From Bacterioplanoides sp965200585 (GTDB lineage Bacteria > Pseudomonadota > Gammaproteobacteria > Pseudomonadales > Oceanobacteraceae), in NCBI RefSeq assembly GCF_965200585.1, contig NZ_OZ241361.1: a DNA stretch of 64,000 bases. One strand, written 5' to 3'. A program made the position numbers and the translations under genes. Positions 1 through 10,300 of the stretch are shown here, in pieces. The notes below the pieces were generated by a model. That model had not been told where the DNA came from and ran no database searches. It was given only the letters and a program-made list of their open reading frames with translations. The number at the start of each line of letters is the position of its first letter. Position 1 is the stretch's first letter.

Positions 1-1323
1 AGCAACATTAACGGTCAAATCCAGAGAGCCATGCAAAGTGTGATAGCCCATGGCATCGGCCAGATAACCGTTAAATGGCACCAGGTTCAGCTGATCAACA
101 ACCAGTTCAACATTCCCTTGTGGTGATGCTGTCTCTGCATCGGCTGTTAAACCCATTTCTGAATGAAGGGAAATGGCATTATATTCATCCAGAGCAAGAT
201 TCAGCTGCAACGGAATCTTACCGTTAAGATGCCATTGTTCATCTTTTAAGCCAGCATCCACAACACCTAACTGCAATTGTTTAAGCGCCACTCGCACATC
301 CGCCGCTGGTGTAACTTGCTGGTCATGAAACTGAATATACGAGGGTGTTTGTGTGGTTTGTTTAACACCGGCAATAAAGATAGATAATATTTCTTTTTCT
401 TCGCCTTTCTCTTCACCGTCATCTTCATTTAGTGCATTTTCTTTTTTCTCATCCTCCTTGAAGGTCGGATTACTCAACTGAGATCCCGCAGTAACATTCG
501 GCTCAGCCGCTGCTTCTGCAACGGTTAAACCAGCAATATTGCCGTCAGCCAGTTTATGAATATTCACCATCAGGCCATGGTAATGATGCAGACCGGTTTT
601 TAATATGTTGGATTTATGGGTCGCATTCTGAGCTGAAAAAACAATATCTTCGATCTGATAATGCGCCAATTCAGTCAGCGAGTTTCCAGAGGTAAGAGGC
701 TCACCTATCTTTAATCCATTAAGCTCAAACAGTTCAATCCTGTGCTGTTGCGGAGCATTGCTATGAGTACTGTTATGAGCGTTGCCGTGAGTTGAACTAT
801 TGGTCGAATAAATACCCGTCAACGACAGGGACGCCAATGAAACCGGCGGCACATCCTCTGCCGTTAATTCAAGTCCGGATAACTGAATATCACCGCTGAG
901 TTGCAATGATTTATCCAGCTTAATCTCGGAAAATCCAAAGCGTTTAAAACGTGCCTCGGCAGCGTTATTCGCTTGAATATAAAAACCCGCTAACTGAACA
1001 TTCCCCACAAACTGTTGCTGAAATAATTGCCCGGGCAACCAGTTAAGCTCCAGTCGTTCCAGCTGTAATAAACGCAACTCGGGAATAGTTCCGGTATCCG
1101 CCTGCTCAATGACTAAGCCATCCAGTGTTAGCGTTCCATGCCATAGCGACAGGTCGGCCCGGTCAATATTTAGACGCTGATCCGGGTGTTGCTCGCCATA
1201 CCACTGCTGAACATAATGAACCGCAAAAAACGGCCCCAGATTCACCACCAATGCATATAAACCGAGTAAGACTAAACTAAGATACAAGACAATTTTTAAT
1301 AGCGTATTTAAATAGCCGGGCAT
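1..1323 (-). CDS. DUF748/AsmA-like membrane-anchored protein, partial (C-terminus outside window)
   Basis: The frame opens at an ATG (complement of 1321-1323) and has no stop before the window edge, so about 441 codons are visible and the C-terminus is missing. Residues about 6-30 form one hydrophobic segment (KIVLYLSLVLLGLYALVV), followed by a long periplasmic-type beta-rich region. The start LNIDRADLSLWHGTLTLDG and a later QLNLVPFNGYLADAMGY-type stretch resemble DUF748/AsmA-family proteins, which are inner-membrane anchored and linked to envelope lipid homeostasis. An acidic low-complexity stretch (KEDEKKENALNEDDGEEKGEEKE) lies near residues 290-315. It starts 3 bp after the recD stop, so it is probably co-transcribed with recCBD. 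Family assignment is moderate; function is unknown. Confidence 0.6.
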   Translation of the reverse strand, partial: MPGYLNTLLKIVLYLSLVLLGLYALVVNLGPFFAVHYVQQWYGEQHPDQRLNIDRADLSLWHGTLTLDGLVIEQADTGTIPELRLLQLERLELNWLPGQLFQQQFVGNVQLAGFYIQANNAAEARFKRFGFSEIKLDKSLQLSGDIQLSGLELTAEDVPPVSLASLSLTGIYSTNSSTHGNAHNSTHSNAPQQHRIELFELNGLKIGEPLTSGNSLTELAHYQIEDIVFSAQNATHKSNILKTGLHHYHGLMVNIHKLADGNIAGLTVAEAAAEPNVTAGSQLSNPTFKEDEKKENALNEDDGEEKGEEKEILSIFIAGVKQTTQTPSYIQFHDQQVTPAADVRVALKQLQLGVVDAGLKDEQWHLNGKIPLQLNLALDEYNAISLHSEMGLTADAETASPQGNVELVVDQLNLVPFNGYLADAMGYHTLHGSLDLTVNVA

Positions 1324-1326
1324 GTT

Positions 1327-3549
1327 TTATCCTTCTTTATTTTTCCATAAGCGATCACGCAAACCACTGGCTCGCTGAACCGCTGTTGTCACACCAACTT
1401 GTAAACTGTGCATACTGGTGAGCAGGCTGAAGCGTTTTTTCGCTCGTGTAATAGCGGTATAAATTAATTCCCGGGTCACCACACTTTGCCATTGTTGCGG
1501 CAACATCAGAAACACATCACGAAATTCGGAGCCCTGACTTTTATGAACCGTCATCGCAAATGCGGTTTCGTGTTCGGGCAAACGGTTAGGCATCAATAAA
1601 CGGATATTACCCTGCTCTTCGTCCAGGCTCTGAAACGCTACTTTGAGCTTAGTTTGGCTGGCGGCTTCACTTCTATCCTCAGCTTCACTCCCTGCCTCAA
1701 CTTCAGCACCAGTCTCAACTTCAGCACCAGTCTCAACTTCAGCTCCAATTTCAACTACGATACCAATATCACCGTTAAATAATCCCAGATCGTAGTCGTT
1801 GCGGGTAATCATAATGGCTCGTCCGGGATACATAGCCCCGGAGTAACGTCGTTGTGGATCCAGCAGCGGACGTAATAATTGCTCAATGCGTTGATTCACT
1901 TCTTCAACCCCGGTCAGACCCTGCCGAGTTGCCAGTAATACCTGAAAATCATTAAACGCGTTTAATATTGCTGCAATTTTGTTGCGCTGATTTGTTGTTT
2001 CCTGAGTAGCTGGGCTTTCTGCTGTTTTACCTTGCACGGCTTTGCAATAGTTCCGATAACCTTTCAGCACCTGCGGCTGCCAGCTACGGGCCAGATCACT
2101 GGCGGATGTATCCTGATGCCACAACAACTCAATATCATCAAAATCATTAAAACAAGTCAGCGCCTTATTCACGTCACCCGCATTTACCGCGGCGGCTAAC
2201 TGGCCAATACCACTGTTGGCATCAAACCGGTGCGATACCCGCAATTGCGCCAGCACATTTTGCATCTGGCTGCACGGCGGCTCGATATACGCATCCAGAT
2301 TCTGGCCGGTTAGTTGAGATAACTGTTGGGCAAATTCGGGGGCTGGCCCGTGCTCCTGCCCGACATCACATAAATCCGCCAGTACGCTACCCGCTTCCAC
2401 CGAGGCCAGCTGGTCACGGTCGCCCAATAAAATTAACCGGGTATTCAGCGACAATGCTTGTATCAGATGCGACATCATCGGCAAATCAATCATCGACGCT
2501 TCATCGACCACCACACAATCGTAAGGCAACGGATGCCCCTGATGATAACGAAAACCGCGCGGCGACCAGCCTAATAAACGATGCAAAGTAAAACTGGTAT
2601 CCGGAATCGAATCCGCAAACGGCAGCCCTGGATTACTGCTGTTATCGCCATTTGCATTATCACGCTGCGCCACTCGCTGCTTGGCCCCACGAATGGATTC
2701 TGTCATCCGCGCAGCGGCTTTACCGGTGGGGGCTGCTAAAGCAATCGACAGTTCCGGCTGTTGGCTCAGTAACGCACTCAGCAACCGAGTCACGGTTGTG
2801 GTTTTACCAGTACCGGGCCCGCCGGTAATAACAGTAAAAGGCTGTAAGCAGGCAGTTGCCGCCGCAATATTCTGCCAATCAATTGTTTGCTGGCCTTCCT
2901 GAGCATGGCTCTGGGGAAATAATTGCTGCAGCGTTGCGCTTAAAGAATGATGGGTTTCGGATATTGATTCTGATGTCAGAGACTCAGACGGCAAACACGA
3001 CTGAACAGACGACAAGCGCTGCTGAATCGATTGATATACGGCCATCTCATAAAAATAATAACGCGCCAGATACAGACGTGACTGAGGGTAGCGTCGATCC
3101 AGAATCAGTGGCTGATTTTCCCAGTTGCTGTCAAAGTCCTGAACAGAGCGATAACAATAAACCGAGGCACAATCCATCAGTACCTGATCCACTTCAATAT
3201 TTTTGGGCCAGAACACGCTCAGTTCAGGAAGAATTTTTCTCAAAGCATTGTCAGAAGCCGATACATGCTGGCCGGGAATAGATTTATTTGATAAAGGCAA
3301 ACACACCTGCCCTTTGGCTAACGCATCACTGAGCAATACAACCAACAGGTACAAAATTATTTGCTGCTGGTCACTCAGATTGTTTTCATAAGCAATTACC
3401 TGCTGCGCCATATGCAGATCAATCTGACGTAATTTATGTTGATCACATAATTCACGACATCGGGTTTTGAGTTGCACCAAACGCTCCTGATCATTGGTGG
3501 CTGGCATAGTATTAATCGGCATAGTATTAATCGGCATAGTATTAATCAT
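1327..3549 (-). CDS. recD: RecBCD enzyme subunit RecD (5'-3' helicase)
   Basis: RecD is the fast 5'-3' helicase subunit of exonuclease V, acting in double-strand break repair and degradation of linear DNA. The protein has the Walker A motif GGPGTGKTTT, the Walker B region CVVVDEASMIDL and the C-terminal UvrD-like motif FAMTVHKSQGSEF. The longest frame would begin at a GTG (3615), but the ATG at 3549 overlaps the recB stop by 8 bp and is more plausible. The ATG is followed by three 15-bp repeats encoding MPINT, giving several alternative ATG codons down to about 3507; the conserved RecD core begins shortly after. An acidic GAEVET repeat sits in the C-terminal third. It is the last rec gene of recC-recB-recD. 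Confidence 0.93.
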   Translation of the reverse strand: MINTMPINTMPINTMPATNDQERLVQLKTRCRELCDQHKLRQIDLHMAQQVIAYENNLSDQQQIILYLLVVLLSDALAKGQVCLPLSNKSIPGQHVSASDNALRKILPELSVFWPKNIEVDQVLMDCASVYCYRSVQDFDSNWENQPLILDRRYPQSRLYLARYYFYEMAVYQSIQQRLSSVQSCLPSESLTSESISETHHSLSATLQQLFPQSHAQEGQQTIDWQNIAAATACLQPFTVITGGPGTGKTTTVTRLLSALLSQQPELSIALAAPTGKAAARMTESIRGAKQRVAQRDNANGDNSSNPGLPFADSIPDTSFTLHRLLGWSPRGFRYHQGHPLPYDCVVVDEASMIDLPMMSHLIQALSLNTRLILLGDRDQLASVEAGSVLADLCDVGQEHGPAPEFAQQLSQLTGQNLDAYIEPPCSQMQNVLAQLRVSHRFDANSGIGQLAAAVNAGDVNKALTCFNDFDDIELLWHQDTSASDLARSWQPQVLKGYRNYCKAVQGKTAESPATQETTNQRNKIAAILNAFNDFQVLLATRQGLTGVEEVNQRIEQLLRPLLDPQRRYSGAMYPGRAIMITRNDYDLGLFNGDIGIVVEIGAEVETGAEVETGAEVEAGSEAEDRSEAASQTKLKVAFQSLDEEQGNIRLLMPNRLPEHETAFAMTVHKSQGSEFRDVFLMLPQQWQSVVTRELIYTAITRAKKRFSLLTSMHSLQVGVTTAVQRASGLRDRLWKNKEG
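1690..1757 (-). repeat. 18-bp in-frame tandem repeat in recD
   Basis: The unit CTCAACTTCAGCACCAGT recurs about three times with small differences. On the coding strand it gives GAEVET-GAEVET-GAEVEA followed by GSEAEDRSEA. This makes an acidic insertion between RecD motor motifs that is not part of the usual RecD core. The unit is a multiple of three, so slippage would not break the frame. Confidence 0.7.
3507..3549 (-). repeat. 15-bp tandem repeat at the recD start
   Basis: Three direct copies of GGCATAGTATTAATC (plus-strand reading) cover the recB stop/recD start junction. On the coding strand each copy contains an ATG in the recD frame (MPINT). Changes in copy number would stay in frame and would alter only the RecD N-terminus and the number of available start codons. 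Confidence 0.75.
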
Positions 3550-6500
3550 TGGCGTAACCAAACGCTGACTTCCATTGGTTGAGCTTTTGCAAGTCAACTC
3601 GCTGATAAAAGACACCCGGATGTTGCGGTAACATATCAGAGTCCTGTTCTAAATCATCAGCCGACTCGGGTGCAAATAAATCCTGTTCTATGGTTGGCTG
3701 CTGAGCGCTTACCAGCAGCCGGGCCGCCTGACAAAATTCGTCTGTCATGCCGCGTAAATACAAATAAAACACACCACCAAGATGTTTCTGTGGCGAATAA
3801 TCCGCCAGTCGTTGTGACAATAACTGATCCAACGCTATGGTATAAATCCAGGCCTGCACATCGTAATGATGGTCTGCCATGGAAAGTGCCAGATTTTCAG
3901 AAATATAATCCGCCGCCTGATCGCCCAAATGATTCGATTTATAATCGGCGACGTAATAGCGCCCTTCATGGCAGAAAATCAGATCAATAAAGCCTTTCAG
4001 ATAACCGGTTAGCGGATCAAAATTTAATCGTTTCTCCGCTATTAATGACGGGTCCTGAGTGATTGGGTAAGCCGCCATTAATTGATTAATACGATTGGCT
4101 AGCAGCTCAGTAGCAATAGGCAAATGAAATTCCATTTCATCCAAGCGCTGATCACTTGCTAGATGCGCCAGACAAAATTCACCCAGCAACGGCGTATTCA
4201 CCACCTGCGTCAACCACTGCGCCACATCTTTAATACTTTGCTCATCCAGCTCAATACCGTAATAGCCAAGTTGCTGCTGACAGATATCCAGCAACGCATC
4301 CGGGTCATTAAAATCCCAGTGCTCCAGAATGGCGTGTAAACAGGTGCCGGGGTTGGCTCCTTTGGGAAACAGCAATGCTGGATTATCCGGTGCTAACAAT
4401 TCCGTAGAGGAACGCTGGATATCGCCAGCGGCTTCCCAGTCCATGCCTTCCAGTTGTGGGTCTTGCCAGTCCAACTCAGCACTATCGGCCGATTGTTTGT
4501 CAGCAGATGATTTAGCCGGATGTGAAATGTCTGCCGTTAATTGGCTATAACTGCTCACTCGCCAATAATCGTACAGCCGGGTTGTAAACGATTGCTCAAC
4601 CACAGCGGTTTGCTGGTTATCACGATTATCCGGTTGAAAAAAGTCGCCGCGCCAATCCGGAAATTCACTGAAGGCAATATCCTGATGAGTTAATTGTTGC
4701 TGCAACTTCGACCAGTCCGGTTGTTGGTCAATATTGAGTAAATACCCCAGTGCACTTTTAGGCAATAATGATTTTTTGCTGCGGCCATCCACCGCATTCA
4801 CCAGCCAGGTAAAACAACCGTATTTGGCCCGGGTTAAAGCAACGTACAACAAGCGCAGATATTCGGCTTTGGCATCACGGATCGCCAGTTGTTTAGCCTC
4901 ATTATCCGGCGCTAAATTTAATACCACGCCTGGCTCATCAGAGTCATGATCATCATACCCCTGATAATATTGTGCTTCGGTTAAGCGGTGAGGTTCAAAA
5001 CTGTCATCCCAAAGGTAGGGTAAAAACACCAGCGGATATTCCAGTCCTTTGGATTTATGAATGGTAACAATGGTGACCAGATTGGCATCGCTTTCTAACC
5101 GTAATTGTGCTTCTTCACCACTACGTTCTTCATCAAAAATGCGCTCACCCAACCAGCGAATTAACCCTTGCTGGCCGCGCACCCGCCGCGATGCAGTTTG
5201 TAATAATTCACCCAGATGCATCAGATTGGTTAAACGCCGTTCGCCATCGGCACTGCGCCGCAAATACACCGCCAGCGAATCATGATCACTGGATAAATCC
5301 GTGCTCAGCCGTGGCGCTTCCAGCCATAACATCAGCGCCGCCATAATGCCGCGTTTGCGCCACTGGTACTGCACGTTATAAAATTGCTCCAGCTGCTGCT
5401 CCCAGGCCTGCTCATCGTTCAATAGCGTATTTAATGCTTGCGCATCCAGCCCTTGTATTGCCGTTGCCAGAGCCGTTCGCACTGCGCGCTCATCACTTGG
5501 CGCATGTACCGCACTTAACCAGGCCAGTACATCCCGTGCTTCCTGACTGTCATAAACACTGTCGCGGGTTAAAAACACACTGCCCACTTGCTGGCGTGAC
5601 AACTGCTCTCGTATCCAGCCCGCCTGGCGACGACTGCGCACCAATACGGCAATATCCTTTGCTTCAACCGAGTGTTCACCTAAGTTGGCGTAATCGCCGT
5701 AAATTAATCCGGCAATTTGTTGTGCACACTGTTCGGCCACCTGCTGCTGAGCTTGTAAACGTGACAGCGACTGTTCTGTATCAGACCAGATTTGCAGCGG
5801 CGGAAGCGCCTCGCCCGCCAGCTGAAATCCTTGCTGATCATGTTTTCCTGCAGCTTTAACCGGCACAAATTCAATATCCTGATCAAATACAAACGGGCTG
5901 GCGTTGATGCCCCATAAATGATTCACCCCGGCAATCAAGCGGGAATGACTGCGCCAGTTGGTATCGAGTGTAAAGCGTTGTTGTGCGGCCAAAGCCCGGC
6001 GCGCTTCCATATAGGTAAAAATATCCGCGCCCCGAAAACCATAAATCGCCTGCTTCGGGTCACCAATCATATACAGGCCATATGCACTGGAATCGTTTCT
6101 TTGCTCAGCCTGCAGCGAATCACTCTTCGGTGGCGGGTAAATGGCATTAAAAATTTCATATTGCTGCGGGTCGGTATCCTGAAATTCATCAATCATCGCC
6201 ACCGGATAACAGCGGCGAATTTGTTGCGCTAATAATTGCCCCTGCTCACCGTTTAATGCCGTCGATAACAAACGTAATAAATCATCCGGGGTTAATGCCG
6301 CCGCTTTTTCCAGCAGGCCAAAATAACGCGCCCTTACCTGCTCGAATAAACGGATATCCAGTTGTAATGCCAGAGCGTCGGCCTGGGCCACAAAGCGCTC
6401 CACCTGATCAAACAAGGAGTGCTGTGGCGGATTTCCTTTTTTGGTTTTTTCATACAATACGGCGCTGCTGAATTTTTCCAGTTTGTCGTTAACCGGCAAT

Positions 6501-7345
6501 GCAAAGCCCGCCGCCAGATACGCCGAAACACTGCTGATCCAATTCGGCAAATAGCGGGAACTGTAAGAGCGTTTCTCGACATCGGACTGACTGATAACAT
6601 CACTAACGCCCTGACCACCTATTTGCTGCCAATGTGCTGCCAGCTCAAGGTAGGCTTGTTTTAATTGTTGCCAGTTCTGCTCAAAATGCTGCGACGGGTC
6701 CGGCGGCGGAATAAAACGCATCCCCGGGCGCGACAGCCAATTACGGAAGCGTTGTAATAACGCGTGTGGCCCGGCATAGCGATTTAACCAATAGCGTCCT
6801 TGTTCATTATCGAGATGATAACTCTGCTGCCGCCAGACATCTTCACACGCTTGTTTTAAATAGGTTTCACTATCCAGCACCAGTTCGGCATCAAACATCA
6901 CGCCGGAATCAAAGGCGAATTGCTTTAACATGCGCTGGCAGAAACCATGAATAGTAAATACCGAGGCTTCATCCATTTGCGCTAAATTAGCCTGCAACCA
7001 GAGGCTTAATTGCTGTAAATCCAGTGTTTGACCAGGGCTGGTTAAATCATTAATTAACCGGGCAAATTCTGAATCCTGAGGCTCACTGTCAGCCAATAAA
7101 CGCAAACAATCTTCAAAGCTGTCGCGGATACGCTCACGAATACGGCCGCGTAATTCTTCGGTTGCTGCCCGGGTAAAGGTCACCACCAGAATCTGATCAC
7201 ACCCTAAACGTGGTAGAGGCGACTGATGCGCTAACAACAGGCGGTTATACAGGGCGGTAATGGTATAGGTTTTTCCGGTTCCGGCGCTGGCTTCAATTAA
7301 TGACTGGCCGGTTAACGGGAACGAGCGAATATCTAACGCTTGCAT
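3542..7345 (-). CDS. recB: RecBCD enzyme subunit RecB (helicase-nuclease)
   Basis: RecB is the 3'-5' helicase and nuclease subunit of exonuclease V. Length (1267 aa) is close to that of other RecB proteins. Walker A (EASAGTGKTYTI) lies at residues 18-29. Further UvrD-type motifs visible are IDEFQDTDPQQYEIF, GDPKQAIYGFRGAD and VTIVTIHKSKGLEYPLVF. The C-terminal nuclease domain has GYLKGFIDLIF followed by YYVADYKSNHLG, the GxxD...DYK metal-binding signature. The ATG overlaps the recC stop as TGATG and the stop overlaps recD, so the three rec genes are translationally coupled. All key residues appear intact. Confidence 0.97.
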   Translation of the reverse strand: MQALDIRSFPLTGQSLIEASAGTGKTYTITALYNRLLLAHQSPLPRLGCDQILVVTFTRAATEELRGRIRERIRDSFEDCLRLLADSEPQDSEFARLINDLTSPGQTLDLQQLSLWLQANLAQMDEASVFTIHGFCQRMLKQFAFDSGVMFDAELVLDSETYLKQACEDVWRQQSYHLDNEQGRYWLNRYAGPHALLQRFRNWLSRPGMRFIPPPDPSQHFEQNWQQLKQAYLELAAHWQQIGGQGVSDVISQSDVEKRSYSSRYLPNWISSVSAYLAAGFALPVNDKLEKFSSAVLYEKTKKGNPPQHSLFDQVERFVAQADALALQLDIRLFEQVRARYFGLLEKAAALTPDDLLRLLSTALNGEQGQLLAQQIRRCYPVAMIDEFQDTDPQQYEIFNAIYPPPKSDSLQAEQRNDSSAYGLYMIGDPKQAIYGFRGADIFTYMEARRALAAQQRFTLDTNWRSHSRLIAGVNHLWGINASPFVFDQDIEFVPVKAAGKHDQQGFQLAGEALPPLQIWSDTEQSLSRLQAQQQVAEQCAQQIAGLIYGDYANLGEHSVEAKDIAVLVRSRRQAGWIREQLSRQQVGSVFLTRDSVYDSQEARDVLAWLSAVHAPSDERAVRTALATAIQGLDAQALNTLLNDEQAWEQQLEQFYNVQYQWRKRGIMAALMLWLEAPRLSTDLSSDHDSLAVYLRRSADGERRLTNLMHLGELLQTASRRVRGQQGLIRWLGERIFDEERSGEEAQLRLESDANLVTIVTIHKSKGLEYPLVFLPYLWDDSFEPHRLTEAQYYQGYDDHDSDEPGVVLNLAPDNEAKQLAIRDAKAEYLRLLYVALTRAKYGCFTWLVNAVDGRSKKSLLPKSALGYLLNIDQQPDWSKLQQQLTHQDIAFSEFPDWRGDFFQPDNRDNQQTAVVEQSFTTRLYDYWRVSSYSQLTADISHPAKSSADKQSADSAELDWQDPQLEGMDWEAAGDIQRSSTELLAPDNPALLFPKGANPGTCLHAILEHWDFNDPDALLDICQQQLGYYGIELDEQSIKDVAQWLTQVVNTPLLGEFCLAHLASDQRLDEMEFHLPIATELLANRINQLMAAYPITQDPSLIAEKRLNFDPLTGYLKGFIDLIFCHEGRYYVADYKSNHLGDQAADYISENLALSMADHHYDVQAWIYTIALDQLLSQRLADYSPQKHLGGVFYLYLRGMTDEFCQAARLLVSAQQPTIEQDLFAPESADDLEQDSDMLPQHPGVFYQRVDLQKLNQWKSAFGYAND

Positions 7346-10300
7346 CAGTTATTGCTCCCACACTCATCGTCATCACGGATTAAATGCTGTTCAATATCAG
7401 CCAATAACGGTTGATAGTCTGCCAGCCAGCGCTGTGCAAACGTTTTATCTTGCAGTTGCTGGGCAATATCCGGCAGGCAACGTAATAAATACGGATCGTA
7501 AAAGGCCGAGAATTCACTATTGATCATTTTTTGCAGTAATTTTTGCCAGGCTTCCTGCCAATTATCCGGGTCGTCGCTGGCATCAGGCAGCGCTAAAGAA
7601 TGCCACAATAAATCCGTAATCAGAGGTTGTGGTTGTCGCCAGCACATCCAGTACATACTCATTAATTGCGGCAACCGTTGTTGCGCTAATGCCGGGCTGG
7701 GCGCTTGCAGGCGGTAATGCATCAGCCCGGCTTTTTTATCGAGGCCATACAGTCGGGCTTGCTGAATTAAACCGGGCCGGGCGGCAGAAGTAATTAATAA
7801 ATCCAGCCAGGCCTGCCATAAATGTTCACCACGAATGGCTCCGGTACGATAAATAATCAGCTGATGATCGCTGTCAGCGGCATCAGACAGCGCATAAGCC
7901 TGTTGTAATTCAGCAATAATACGGCAACTTTTTGATTGGGCTGACGCTTGCGACTCATCAAGTGCATCAGGCACCATATGCTCGAATGCCAGTGTATATT
8001 GCAACGTCGTTGCGTCCAGCGGCTGCTGGCACTGCGCCGCTAACGTCTGCGCCAAAGGCAATAACTCGTCCTGAATATCATCAGACCAGACCGAGCCTAA
8101 CTGATTAACCGGCAGCTTACCCAACGCCTGTTGGCGCGTTAAAAAATCGGGAGTTTCGGCAACCGTTGCGTCATACGATGATAACCACTGCTGGCGCAAC
8201 TGATATAACTCCAGACCATTGGGAGCAAACGGCTCTTCGGTCTGATCCTGTTGCCAATACATATCCAGGCTGGATTTTAATCGCCGCCGCACAAAAAATT
8301 TAGCCGGATTCGCTAACGCTTCTTTTACGTCTTGCCAGTGCACTTCGGAGGTATCTATATCATCCGGAATTGCCAGTGGCTGCTGCAAAAACTCAGGCAT
8401 TGCCAAGGCATTGGCCGGATCACGGTTTTCATTGATAGAACCACGGCTGACATTGGCAACCTGCGCCCAGAGTCGCTGATAACTGCAAAAATCATTGGCA
8501 TTAAACGGCTGCAACGGTAATTCACGAATTAAATGCTGCTGCAATTTTTTACGGCTTTGTGCATGAGGTAAGTTGCGGTCATCCGGCAGGACATAACTGT
8601 CGACAATATAATCCTGTAATTCACTGACCAGTACCGATGGCTGTAATTCGTTATTTTCACGGGCATCACGACCACGATAACTGATGTACAAATAATGTTG
8701 TGCTGAGCACACGGCTTCGAGAAATAAATAGCGGTCATCATCACGCCGTGAACGATCTCCCCGGCGGCTGTTACCGGCGACCATTAAATCAAACCCTACC
8801 GGCGTTACCCGGCGCGGATAATCTTCGTCGTTCATGCCTAATAAACACACCGCTTTAAACGGAATCGAGCGCATCGGCATCAGGGTACAAAAATTCACTG
8901 GCCCGGCTAAAAAGCGTTGCCAGCCCCCCTGCTGCCCCAGTTGTTCGACAAACCAGCTTTTCACCACCTGGGGCGATAACGTCTGCTGAAAACCGGCATC
9001 GTTCAGCCCTTCCTGCCAGTGCTGAATGGCATCACGGATTTTCTGTAACGAGGCATTGTCTGCCAGGCCTGTTTTTAACGCCTGCGCCTGAGTTAAATCC
9101 GGCGCAAAAAAATCATCAATTAAGCGCAGCAACAAGGTTTGCCAGTCGGTAATGGTATGATTTTGATTCAGTAACTGTTGCCAATGCTCTAACTGATCCA
9201 GCAATGCCATCAGCTTGCCTAATAATTCACCAGCATTGCCTTCCACGGCGGGTACCGCATAATCCTGCTGCCAGGCACCGGAATCATCGGGCAGCATCAT
9301 GCCCAGTAATAATTGCCGCAACCCTTTTTGCCAGCTGTTCTGATCAAATTCCGGCAGACCTAATTGTTGCCGGTGCTGTGCGTTCAGACCCCAGCGAATT
9401 TCCGCGCGCTGTAACCAGTCTTTAATCAGTTCAAGTTCGTCATCACTGATGGCAAAACGATGGCGTACCGCGCTGATATCGAGCCAGTCCTGAACGTCCG
9501 TCACCAGCAGGCGGCTATCGGCCAGACCTAATAAATTTAACCAGCCTTCAATAACCGGGTTTTCCTGAGAAACGGATTGGTCGGCAATGGCCCAGGGAAT
9601 ACGGGTGTGTTCGGCAACGGATGAAAATACCGCATCAATATACGGCGCGTACAAATCAATGTCCGGCACCATCACCACAATATCACGTGGTTTTAACTGT
9701 GAATCGGTTTTAAACCAGGTTAATAACTGATCGTGTAATTGTTGTACTTCACGCAGCGGGCTGTGTGCGGCGACAAACTGAATACTGTGATCGTTGGCGT
9801 CAATTACGGCTTTAAATTGGCTGTGACTCAGCGCTTCACCAGAAAAAGCCTGAGCCTGCTGGTCATCCAGCTGCAAGATGGCTTGCTGTAATTGCTTAAG
9901 CAATGGCTGAGCGCCATCATCCTGGGAGTGGTCAACCCAGGCTTCAATATCTGAAATAGCGGAGTCTGCATCATGCACCAGGGTGAGAAATTCGCGCCCT
10001 AGTTTTCCCCAGGACGCCAGCAGCGGATTGCCCCGGTCAAAATACTCTGCCGCCTGTGGTTGCTTTTTCAGTATCTGCAAACGACGTTTATCATCAACAA
10101 TATCGCCCCAGAAGTTTTTGCATGGATTTAATAAAAAAAAGTGCACATCAATAACGGGGGAAATGGCTCGCAGTACGTCCCAGTAACTGCCCGGCAAGGC
10201 TGCAATGCCAAACACAAATAAGCGTTTAGGTAAGTCCTGTAATCGTTCGGGATGCTGCGCTACCAGAGATTCCAGCTGCTGCGCCAAGCGGGCGCGGTGA

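Noticed and set aside
5434..5859. 141-codon plus-strand frame opposite recB
   Set aside because: Antisense to recB, no start signal, no recognisable domain.
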